Below are positions 1 to 9,700 of a stretch of DNA of 64,000 nt, piece by piece. The number at the start of each line of letters is the position of its first letter. The first letter of the stretch is position 1. A program made the position numbers and the translations under genes. Origin of the DNA: Cryptomeria japonica (taxonomy: Eukaryota > Streptophyta > Pinopsida > Cupressales > Cupressaceae); NCBI RefSeq assembly GCF_030272615.1, contig NC_081413.1, positions 15,756,285 to 15,820,284 of the forward strand, in the 5' to 3' direction. Under the pieces are notes generated by a model. The model was not told the DNA's origin. It worked only from the letters and a program-made list of their open reading frames with translations, and did no database searches.

Positions 1-884
1 CAAACAATCAAGTGAATACTCAAACAACATCAAAATCACAAAGAAAGTACACTCCATTGGGAGAACCACTAGAATTAGTTTTCAAGAAGCTAGTGGCAAA
101 CAAAATAATAACAATTCCAGATTTGCCTCCATATGAGCCAAAGGTTAAACCAAATTGGTGGAATGAAGATGAGTATTGTGAATTTCATAAGAGCAAGGGA
201 CATAAAACATGAAATTATCATCAGTTGAAGAACATCATACAAGATCTTATTGATAGAGGTGACATTGACATTGAGGGATACTTATCCAATTAGGAACATG
301 AGATGTTTAAAGAACCATTCCCAAAACATGGCAAGGGAAAAGCTAAAGACACAGATGACCAAACCAACTATACCAGAGCATCCTATAACTATGATTCAAC
401 TATCAATCACATTTTCATGGACAATTATGTCTCTACCATTATCATCAAGGACAAAACACTTGAGACTTCTACCCAAAAATCCAAGATTGTCCTAAAATGC
501 ATCGGATCTTCTTCCAAACCTACCTCTGAATGTAATGTTACAACTTGTCGAGGTAAATTCACTTTGCAAGGTGCTCCATCTAAAAACACCGTTTCTTCAT
601 CAACCAAAGCTGAGTATGACCTTGTAGAATAGTTAGGGAAGACACCTGCGCTTATCTCAATCCTTGAGCTCTTACCATATCCCCCGCACATAAAGCCATT
701 CTTGATAAAATCTTGAGAGACACTGTTGTCCCCATTGTCTGAACGTGGACCAGTTTCAAGCCATGGTGGGATACCTTTCTATTCCACACTCCCTTACATT
801 CACAAAAGCTGATGACGCCTCCGTAAGTCAGCCACATAATGCACCATTACACATTGAAGCCTTCATACACAAACATCAAATAAA
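1..884 (+). pseudogene. Ty3/gypsy gag C-terminus and gag-protease linker, decayed, 5' end outside window
   Basis: The frame starting at 12 reads through a cysteine/histidine motif (YCEFHKSKGHKT, about 174-209) typical of the zinc-knuckle-like end of plant Ty3/gypsy Gag. A TGA at 210-212 interrupts it, and the same frame continues with NYHQLKNIIQDLIDRG up to a TAG near 294. A second frame (303-632) carries the linker motif NYVSTIIIKDKT that precedes the protease in such elements. The expected role is RNA packaging in the cytoplasmic virus-like particle. Stops and frame changes show it is dead. It leads directly into the protease at 892, so the order is that of one element. Confidence 0.7.
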
Positions 885-891
885 ATGAGTC

Positions 892-1251
892 TTGATAGAT
901 GGAGGAGCAGGTCTAAACATTTGTACATTGAGCACTATTAAACAATTGGGATATTCTGATAAAGCTATGAACTCTACAAACAAAATTACCATCAAGGCAT
1001 ATGATGATGAAGAGAATTCATCCAAAGGCACAATCACCTTGCCCCTCAGAGTTGGGCCAGTTACAAAGGATGTGGTATGTCAAGTCCTAGACCTGGATCT
1101 CACATACAATATATTACTAGGACATCCTTGGATTTATGAAATGAGGGCAGTCCCATCTACATATCACCAATGCATTAAGTTTCCTCACAATGGAGTTGAA
1201 ATAACAGTTAATGCTGACCCAAATCCATTCATATATTGCAACAATCTGTGA
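892..1251 (+). pseudogene. Ty3/gypsy retropepsin-like aspartic protease domain
   Basis: The 119-codon frame begins at the active-site loop (LIDGGAGLN, residues 2-10) and ends past the second conserved block (YNILLGHPWI, near residue 71). This is the fold of the retroviral-type aspartic protease that cuts Gag-Pol. The loop reads D-G-G where classical enzymes have D-T/S-G; D-G-G variants occur in plant gypsy families, so this need not be damage. There is no upstream in-frame gag and the frame stops with TGA at 1249-1251, so it is a fragment, but the domain itself has no internal stop. Confidence 0.8.
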
Positions 1252-1308
1252 CCTAGATCAGAAATAGCAATACCAGTCAATCGAGAAGTTGTTCCATCTT
1301 CAGCATAT

Positions 1309-2442
1309 GTGGATCTTGAATCCTTGAAAGCTTCTACATCAAAAAAAGCAGAGCTAAAAGAAAAGTTCAAGTTTAAAGACATGGGATGTGGTGAGTATAT
1401 CTTTCATGTTGATCAACTCCCATTATCTCCTAAAACATTCATTCAACAGGAACAATCTATAAACAATTTGCAAGGAATTGGGTGTGAACCACCTAGTGTT
1501 GTGGCTACTAAGTCCGAATGCAAATCTCCTCTAGTTGTGCAAGCAACTCTTGATATCAATAGTCCTAAGAGTGGTTCCGACAAAGAATCTATTGAGCACA
1601 TCGCCAACCCTCTTGAGAACTCACATAGCCTTACCATTTCATCCACTCATTCTATTTCCACTCCGCTTCCAGACTTGGATCAACAAGAATCAGAAAAGCC
1701 CTTACTCATTGGGGATAAAAAATCAAGCTTTGAAAAGAAAAATCTAAAAGTTAAAAATAAAGAAAAGTCCTTTAGTCCAAATCAAAATCAAAAGCTATTG
1801 GACTCTAAAAAAATGAAGGTCGTGGATAAAAATCCTATGAAAGAAAAAGAACAAGAGATGATCTCCCCTAATATCAAAATAACTGGGGGAAAAAGTTCTA
1901 CAATTTCAAGTCAAAAAGAATACTTGTTGATCCTAAGTCTCCATCATGCTATCCTACTTTCACTTCTTTTCACAATCATAAGCCTTTATCAGTCATCCAC
2001 TTGTTCCGCACATCCTTCCCCTTTTGGTGATACATCATGGACCTTTAATGGAGCTTCCTCGAAGGACTTTGTTATCAGGGATGCCCAAACTTCTTTAGGT
2101 GACACACATATGGGCCTACGTAGTCCACACATTAGTAATTCTATCTTAGTTCCTTCATCAAGGAAGACAATCACTCGAGCTACATATCATTCAGTCAAGG
2201 AACAATGCATCTACAATCATAAGATAAAGCCTCACACATTCAAGGTGGGTGACTTAGTTCTCAAAGAAAATCCTAAAAATCAGCAAGATAGAGAGAAGAA
2301 GGGCAAGTTCGAACCAAATTGGCTTGGTCCTTACATCATCATAATAGCCTATGGATTCGGTGCATATCAGCTCTCAACCACAGAGGGTGAACCTTTGGAG
2401 GATCTTATCAATAGCATGCACCTTCGCAAGTTTTACACATAG
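1309..2442 (+). pseudogene. Fused gypsy remnant: post-protease linker joined to integrase C-terminal domain
   Basis: A 377-codon open frame. Residues 1-45 (with the motif FKFKDMGCGEYIF) resemble the linker that follows protease in plant gypsy elements. The middle is Ser/Lys-rich with no recognised domain and a hydrophobic patch near 205-225. Residues from about 295 to the end match the integrase C-terminal domain: FKVGDLVLKENP, then KFEPNWLGPYIII and a final MHLRKFYT. Reverse transcriptase, RNase H and the catalytic integrase core, which normally separate these parts by about 3 kb, are missing. The simplest reading is an internal deletion that happened to leave an open frame. An expressed chimera cannot be excluded but has no support here. 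Confidence 0.7.
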
Positions 2443-4046
2443 CTCTTCAGAATATCCTAATTCAAAAATACAAAAAGATTGAAAAAATATCAAAAATATA
2501 AAAAAATAATCATAAAATAAAAAATCGTTACTTGGTGAAAACCTGGCAAACATGCACCTTGTGACACAAAAAAATAGGAAAATAGAAAAACATTTCGTCC
2601 AATGGTGAAAACCACTTCAGTGGCGCCCTAGGCAAGTACCATGGTGAAAACTGGGTCACCAGTGCCATGCGTAGAGACATTGCTCCTCCCTCCTTTAGGA
2701 TTCCATTTCATCCTTCACTTTGCACACACTCACAGCCTATTCATTCATAATAAAATTACCCATTACCATCATGGCTTGTTATTGATCTACCTAAGATTGG
2801 TTAGCCATCCATAATAAAAACATTCCTTTTCGCCCATTCCATCCATAATAAATTAGCTCCTATCTGTGGCTAAGGCAAATCCTACATCTAGTGATGGGTG
2901 TGGAACTGAGAGCATCACATGTTTCTTCCAAATTTTCTTCAGTCTATCTATGCACAATCCACAATAAAGAAACACTTGCATCGCCGATTCGCAATAAAGT
3001 ATCAGTTTCATGGATTCAGTCAATTTTAGATGAGATACAACAGCAACAATGGACTTCAACAAATCAAATATTTCAACAGACTCAGACAATATTATGGTTC
3101 AGTGCTAGCTATCCTTTTGTGAAAGTAAACATTGTGACCACAATCAAATAAGACTTATACAAGTGATAAGAGACACTAAACTTGAGGACTACAGTGGATG
3201 TTGGTGTTGAGTCTTGGTTTTCTTTTGATTTTATATTTTGGTGACATGTCTTTTATCTTTTCCAGGATGTCTCTGACTAGAGATTTTATCTCTAGGATGT
3301 CATTGACTAGAAAGGCGAGGATGGGGTATCGTCACCTATTTTTCTTTTGTTGTCTATGGATTGTCTCTTAGTAATGCTATGACTTGTCCAAGGATATGAG
3401 GACATTGTGAGTCTAGTATGAACTAGGGCATTCCTTGTTTGAGACTATCTTATCTCCATGCAAATAGGTACAATGACTTTCTGGATCGAACCTATGTCTA
3501 GATTGTCATAACCTACTTACCATAATAAAGCTCAATGATGATAAAGCACAAGAAGCTCTTTCACTTTCATATCCTCTATCTTTCATCCCCCTTTCCTGAT
3601 TGACTTCCATCATCCTTCCCGAGTTTGTGTAGCCTACTATCACATGACTGAGTATAATGACACACCAAAAACATTTTCATTTCATGTAGTTGCCCCTGCA
3701 TTACCACATATAAGCATTTCATACATACATATAGATATCACAATTGCATCACATCCTGCACACAACACATGTTAGCACATTTTACATTCTCATCATGTAA
3801 ATAGTCATTTGCATTATCATATCCATTTGCATTTCATACATTCACATTTGCATTTGCATAACATATTAAAAACATAAAAGAACAAAAATACTGCATTTCC
3901 TCATGTACATATTTGCATCACATAGATACATGCATCACATAGAAACATCACATAGGTACACATGCATATAGCTTCTACAAAGATGAATCATCTTATATAT
4001 ATCTCAAAATCATAAGTGTCATGATACAATGATGTCAAAATACATA
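2443..4046 (+). other. Noncoding 3' region of the gypsy element
   Basis: This starts with A-rich sequence, then a GGTGAAAAC word repeated three times between 2530 and 2655, as seen in 3' untranslated regions of plant gypsy elements. The rest is AT-rich with scattered CACATA/TTTGCAT words (3640-3960). I found no coding support; short frames at 2853-3151 overlap on both strands and look random. Confidence 0.5.
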
Positions 4047-4512
4047 TAGCTACACAGCCAATCCTCGTGTTGCCCTATCCAGACAGAGGAACCCACTGAT
4101 CACTCCTACCAATACTGCTCGTAGTGCTAATCCAGTCCATGACATCATGTCCCTTACCACATGTCCAACCCTCATCTCCAGTCCTGGATCCTAAAACACT
4201 CATCTCAATGCATCCTTGTCTCTGTCTCGATCGTATGGTACTAACTCCCCATCGATAGGTATCCTCAGAATCTTGTAAACATCCTCTAAGGTGACTGTCA
4301 TCTCACCCATAGGCAAATGAAAAGTGCATGTCTCTAAATGACATCTATTGGCTAATGCAGTCAGTAAACCCATGTTCGCCAGAAACTCAGGCACATACAT
4401 AATAAATCGTAGACCCATAACCTCAATGGCAGCCCTGTCCTCGAATGTCAACTATGGTCATAACCTCTGAGTCGATGGGAATCTCTCCCATGACTCCAAC
4501 ATAGGTAAGTAC
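4047..4512 (-). pseudogene. Plant mobile domain (PMD, aminotransferase-like) pseudogene, antisense inside the gypsy 3' region
   Basis: Read on the minus strand from 4512, one frame gives ESWERFPSTQRL, then LTFEDRAAIEVMGLRF, then the hallmark FHLPMGEMTVTLEDVYKIL followed by IPIDGE, and on to GFLCLDRATRGLAV near 4050. This is the plant mobile domain pattern (T-F-H-L-x-x-G-E-x-T-x-T-L-E-D-V, then L-G-L/I-P-I-D-G). PMD proteins such as MAIN/MAIL1 act in gene and transposon silencing, and PMD domains also occur inside plant transposons. The frame is continuous but crossed by four stops (two between RL and LTF, one TGA at 4200-4202, one just beyond); two are consistent with CGA to TGA decay. The gene lies opposite to the host element between integrase and 3' LTR. 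Confidence 0.75.
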
Positions 4513-4544
4513 TCCTACAATCAAGCAAATCAATCATGTCAGTC

Positions 4545-4840
4545 AAAGTGACACTCCTTGTTCATCACAAAGTGTTGCTATTTATCCTAGTGACACTCAC
4601 TGTTTATCACAAAGTGTTGCTTCTATGCTAGTGACACTCATTGTTCATCACAAAGAGTTGTTATTTATCCTAGTGGTACTCCCTATTCATCACAAAGTAC
4701 TACATTTTGCACTCCCTGTTCATCACAAAGTGCTGCTCATATTTGCACTCCTTGTTCATCACAAAGTGCTACTCTTTAAGTACTGATTGTTCATAACAAA
4801 GTACTATGTCTTGGTACTCACTATTCATCACAAAGTGCCT
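4545..4840 (+). repeat. Degenerate tandem repeat, CACTC..GTTCATCACAAAGTG units
   Basis: At least seven diverged copies of a word like CACTCNNTGTTCATCACAAAGTG, spaced from about 35 to 65 bp. Copies differ by substitutions and deletions. The array lies between the PMD pseudogene and its candidate first exon. Confidence 0.75.
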
Positions 4841-4860
4841 CGATCTATCCTATCCTAGGG

Positions 4861-5065
4861 CTATACTTGAGTGTATCCTCTTGAGTAGTTTCCTAATTGG
4901 CAACATATGTTCTATCACAGAATTGTCAATCCTAGCCCTATCTGCTATCCTAGTCTTCCCTAGAGGACCTACTTGAGTGTATCCTCTCAGCAGCTTATCC
5001 AATCGACAACGTATGTTCATCACAGAACTACCGACTTGACCTTGAAGACATAAATGCACCTTCAT
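4861..5065 (+). repeat. Two-copy direct duplication, about 108-bp period
   Basis: CTTGAGTGTATCCTC followed by a CAAC(A/G)TATGTTC..ATCACAGAA block occurs at about 4866 and again at about 4973. It is a diverged tandem duplication directly between two minisatellite arrays. Confidence 0.65.
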
Positions 5066-5300
5066 GACATAAACGCGCTTAAAGACTACACAAACGCGCC
5101 TGCTCTACATAGATGTGCCTATGCTCTGCACAAACGCTCCTGCTCTGCACAGACGTGCCCACATAGCATAGACGTGCCTGCACAATGCAGAAGTGCTCGC
5201 ATTTGACATAGATGTCTTTTCCTGCATAGACGCACCTGGCACCAACGTAGACGCACCTAGCCAACCTAGACACGCCTGGCACCAACACAGACGTGCCTAT
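5066..5300 (+). repeat. Minisatellite, about 20-22-bp GACGTGCCTGCTCTGCACA units
   Basis: Roughly ten imperfect copies of a unit like AGACGTGCCTGCTCTGCAC, with many A/G and C/T differences. It is more GC- and CpG-rich than its surroundings. Any short ORF through it is a by-product of the repeat. Confidence 0.75.
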
Positions 5301-5402
5301 GCATTTTTGACATTATCCTAAAGCACATTTATTGCACTACCTAAGATGCATTAATGACAATAATTAATGTGATAAAGTACAAAGAGGTTTTGTGGTACTC
5401 AC

Positions 5403-5468
5403 TGGCTCTCCTGTGTCTGTTGGCCTCTGAAATCGGCGAACATGATCGAATCTATGCACCAATGTCAT
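5403..5468 (-). pseudogene. Candidate first exon of the antisense PMD gene
   Basis: On the minus strand an ATG at 5468-5466 opens a 22-codon frame (MTLVHRFDHVRRFQRPTDTG...) that runs into a consensus splice donor, CCA|GTGAGT, at 5403/5402. It sits about 0.9 kb upstream of the PMD pseudogene on the same strand, with the repeat arrays in the would-be intron. The pairing is inference; there is no independent evidence of splicing. Confidence 0.35.
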
Positions 5469-5809
5469 CGTTGCTGACTGTTGTTGCTCTATTCTCTCTC
5501 TGCACTCTGATCTCTTGGATATGTGGATGACAATGAGGATGTTTTCCCCTCATGGTCTATCTTATAGACTACCCTAGCCCTATCCCTAGCCCTCGTTTCT
5601 TGAATCAATCTTCATTATCTCGTGACTCTCTTACTCTATCCTATTCGATCGGTCCTTTCTAGCCTTTCTTTCTTATCGAGAGATTGTCTATGATCTTTTC
5701 ATACATTTTCATCCAATCTCTCGAGGGGGCATATCATTCCCATCTTGGGGCAACTTTTTATCAGTTCATATTATCTTCTTTGAAACAACGCGACAAGTTG
5801 CATTATCTT

Positions 5810-6620
5810 AAAGAGGGGCAAAATGTAGACACCTAAAACTGTCATGTCTAATTAAATAAATACTTTATTTATTTAATTATCTTTAGCCTAATTCTTCTAT
5901 TAATTAAATAAATCTTTATTTATTTAATTAATTAATTTATCCTCTTCTAGCCTTATTTCTCATTTAAATAAATACATTTATTTATTTAAATTATCCTTTT
6001 CCTAAATTAAATAAATACTCTTATTTATTTAATTGATCCTATTTCCTCTATTAATTAAATAAATCTTTATTTATTTAATTAATTCATTAACCTTTTCTAC
6101 CCATGACACATGTCATTTATCTCTTAATTCATACACTACCTACCCTCTCATTATTTTCTTATTTTCTTTTCCTACCCTCTAATCATAGCCGACCATTTAT
6201 CTTTTACACCTCTCAATCTTATCCCTCCATTTCATATAGTGTCTTCTATATAAGGAGATACTTTCTTCATTATCAAACCCTAATCAATCTATGCATCTTG
6301 ATCGATTGACTACACTCTTTCATATGCGATCAAGCCTACTTGCAACCACACTTTCGTTCTTTGTTGAGCTCTTGTGCACATAAAATCTGAGAGCAAATAT
6401 ATCAAGCAAGATCAATGGAGATAGGAAGAATGGAGATCCAAACCCTATTGGATATGTGATGGTATAATCTTTGTGATTTCATTTGATTTGTATTGTCTTA
6501 GGTAATCTTCATATGTTATGGTGGATCTTTGTTGTTGTTAGGCTAGGGTTTTGTGGTTGAATCTATTTAGTCTTTCAATATTGTTGTATCCATTTTCACC
6601 ATAAACACAACCAATTCACT
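5810..6620 (+). mobile_element. Gypsy 3' LTR with polypurine tract (right end approximate)
   Basis: A polypurine tract (AAAGAGGGGCAAAA, 5810-5823) is followed directly by TGTAGACACCTAAAACTG, a typical LTR start at 5824. A TATA-like TATATAAGG lies near 6246. The right end is not certain; CA dinucleotides near 6606-6635 are candidates. No matching 5' LTR is in the window, since the element begins outside it. Orientation agrees with the gag, protease and integrase pieces at 1-2442. Confidence 0.65.
5849..6088. repeat. Five consecutive near-palindromes (TTAATTAAATAAAT..ATTTATTTAATTAA) in the LTR
   Basis: Five units at about 5849-5879, 5900-5935, 5962-5991, 6004-6035 and 6051-6088 each read (TT)AATTAAATAAAT, 1-6 bp, then its reverse complement. 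They are separated by pyrimidine-rich TCCT/TTCT spacers. Units 2 and 5 are almost identical. Each could form a short hairpin or cruciform. Confidence 0.8.
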
Positions 6621-8929
6621 CTAGGCTATTTAACACAAATCTAGAAACGCATCAGACTTATGTGTGAACTGAAATCTTTTACTGCACTTCTCTTCTCAAG
6701 CTTTTATGATGAAGGCACTATGTCTGATCATACAACTAATTTTAATCATCTGCATCTCAATATGATTTATCAAATCATCTACTAATCCCTCAACCATAAA
6801 AGACATCTTCAACTCTGTGCAATCTCAATGGACTGACTAACTGGATGAAATTAGGCAATTTCTATTCAACTTCCCCAACAGAGTCATCAATTTTGTTGTT
6901 CATCAAAAATGATTAACCTGAGTTTACCTGCAATTGATCTATGAAATAGCCAATTTCACTCTATAGAACAGATCAGGACTCAGACAACATAACATAGGAC
7001 CCTAAATGATCCTCCTGCACTTCAGGTTCTGCTAGACATAGGGGGGACACCCTTTTGATGCATTGAATCAAACTCATTTATCAACATATGACAACATCAA
7101 TAAAGCAAATAGATCTCACAAGGCTTAACAACTAGGAGGTTACTGTAGATAGGCTAAATCCACATTGACATCTCAACTAAGTTGAAGCATGAGATGGATG
7201 AAACATTCCCATAAAACATAAAATAAAGGTAGATATTCTAATTTGATTTTAAATCTCCGAGAAAACCCCAAAATCTGCAAGATCGGTGCCTTATCCAAGG
7301 GAAACAGATTCATACATCAGACTACAAATGAAAATACTCATTGTGAATCCATCTTCATCATGAAATATTCCTACATTAATGCATTATTAAGCTTATCCAC
7401 AGAAAATATCAGATCCAGAAACATGAACCCTATTTTATTGATGTTTGCTCACAGAGTTTAAAATCTTCCTTGAAGATTACCTACAAACAAGCATTACACT
7501 CACAGACATAACTAATCATGACAAACTTCATCCTCCTTAAGAATTAGATTTGAATAAAATGAAGATACATTTCACAGACAAATTATGTACGAATTTGTGC
7601 ATGCCTTACATACACAAGAACCTGCAATAAATAACACCTATAGCTTGAATGATACTCTATTCTATGGAAAAGGACATTGCCCTGTACAATTTCGAACAGA
7701 ACTCAGAATTGGAAGCCATAAAATTTGGAGCACTTCCTCCAAAATTATGGAACCATTCCAATTGAGAAGAAATGAGAATAAGAAGAGGAGGGAAAAAGAT
7801 CAGATCTGCATAACACACTGCCAAGTGTCCCCTTTCTCCAACTGAATATTTTCCTTTCTCCTTCCCGTGGAAACTGCTCTCAAAATATCTCATATTTTTT
7901 AAAACAAACATCAATACTAGATTCCTCATTCCGAGAACTTTCGAGTGATATATGATACTTTCATATTTGGCCAAAACTAACCTCTCAGGCGAATTAATTC
8001 GAATATGTGCACCATCATTTAAATTTTTGAATTTCACATTATAGTCTGCACTATATCATTAACTTCGATTTTTTACTTTTTCAACTCCTGACGCCCTGCC
8101 ACGTGGTGGCTTATGATTCACTAATGGGGTCCACTAGTTGCCACCTGGGATGACACATCACCTTTCACCACTTGTCTGCCTCGTCACCGCCACTGGACTG
8201 CCACTGGATTGCTTGCTTGTCGCCACCTATCTGCCACATCATCGCCACATCATCACCACGTCAACAAGACCCACGAGATGGACCTCCACTTGGACTTGCC
8301 AGTTGTACACCATGTCATCTTTCACCATTTCATGTTGGTTAATGGGCATGCATCTTCATCTCACGAAATGTCAACCATCGGACCATCTCCAAGATGTGCG
8401 ATCTTTACCATTTCGCCATTTTTCCATTTTGTGAAGCTTATTCGGTGTGCATATTCACTTTGTGAAACAATGTGCTTCGTCGATCTTCAGGGAACTTGCT
8501 CACTCTTTAACCTTTTTGCCACTTCGTGATGCTTAACTCTCGGACATCTTCCCTTCATGTAATCGCACGCACCGTCGGATCTTCTACAATCTGCTCACTA
8601 GTTAAGGCGCTCTTTCTCTGCAAAATTTGCCTTAGGAACCGTGCCTGCATGGGTGGGGTCCACATGGTCACCACTTGGCCTCCTTGGTTGCCTTGAGAAA
8701 TGTGCCTACACACGTGGGGTCCACCTAGGTGCCCAACCGGCTCCTTGTGTCAAAAGCCCTTGAGGCTTTGACACTATGAATGGGTGTGGTCTTACATTTA
8801 AACACTAAAAAACCTCATCGCCTAGCCAATGTGGGATATATGGTTTTGCCTGGGACTGCACTTTCTGAAGCTTCTCCTGGGTTTTAATGGCTGCCAACAA
8901 CTACCAATGACATTTTCTTCAAGATTTCA
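6621..8929. other. No supported gene
   Basis: AT-rich sequence. Short frames occur on both strands (for example 7585-7845 plus, 7657-8037 minus), but they overlap each other and show no motif I recognise. Around 8220-8275 there is CCACATCATCGCCACATCATCACCAC, a short imperfect repeat. GCCAATGTGGGATATATGG at about 8825 is a word often seen in plant repeat sequence. Confidence 0.4.
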
Positions 8930-9700
8930 ATACCTTTCTTACCAAACCCCATGTGAAGGAGGGATCGTGGAGCTAGTTTAACCTGCCATAAGCATTTGAC
9001 TGAAGTTTTATGCTGCTCAAAAACCACGCAGAGGGGAGGATGGACCTGCCAGATTGCACTTGCTGAAAATTTCCAATGCTTTTTATCAACACCACACGCC
9101 ACTTTACATCTGCAACTTTGCATTTGTTTGAACTTGTTTCAAACTTTTTCCAATTTCACTCCATGCAGTAGGGAGGACTGGCATTACATTTGCCAAAGAG
9201 TTTCTTGAATCCTTCCAAACAGCCACATAGAGAGGGAGGACTTTAATGCTTCAGACCTGTCAATTACTATCAATTCCATGTTCCACGTAGAGGAGGGGGA
9301 GTGCTAGAGTTTTCTGATTTCTGCTAACGCGTGGGGAATTTGGCATTGGTTGTTGATTGCATTTGGTTTGAAGCCTTTGCCAAACACCAATCCACGCAAG
9401 AAGGAAGATACCACGCAGGGGCTTTCATTAGCATTTGCATTAAAGTTTTTGCAGCCTCTTCAACCACGTGAGGTTTTGGCATTTGCTAAAGTTTATAGGC
9501 TCTTAAAAACCACACAGAGGGGAGGGAAGATTGGCTTTTATGCCAATTGAAATTTGCTTTGAAGATTTTAGAACACCTTGGTCTACCACATAGGGGCAAT
9601 GACAATTGCTTCGAATTTTACTTGCTGAAGGTTCTTAAAACCTTTTAACACCTCCCTCTCACGCAACCCCAGGAAGAATTGCCCTCACATCTGCAGATTG
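8930..9700 (+). repeat. Degenerate repeat array keyed by CCACGCAGAGGGGAGGA
   Basis: A block like ACCACGCAGAGGGGAGGA recurs in diverged form at roughly 9022, 9162, 9221, 9283, 9391, 9411, 9461, 9510, 9576 and 9658. Between copies lies a second word like CATTTGCTTGAAGNTTTT. Spacing varies from about 20 to 140 bp. The small frames at 8996-9208 and 9350-9550 run through the repeat and are not credible genes. Confidence 0.65.

Noticed and set aside
7657-8037. 126-codon minus-strand frame as a gene
   Set aside because: It overlaps a plus-strand frame (7585-7845), has no recognisable domain, no splice-linked exons and no codon pattern that stands out.
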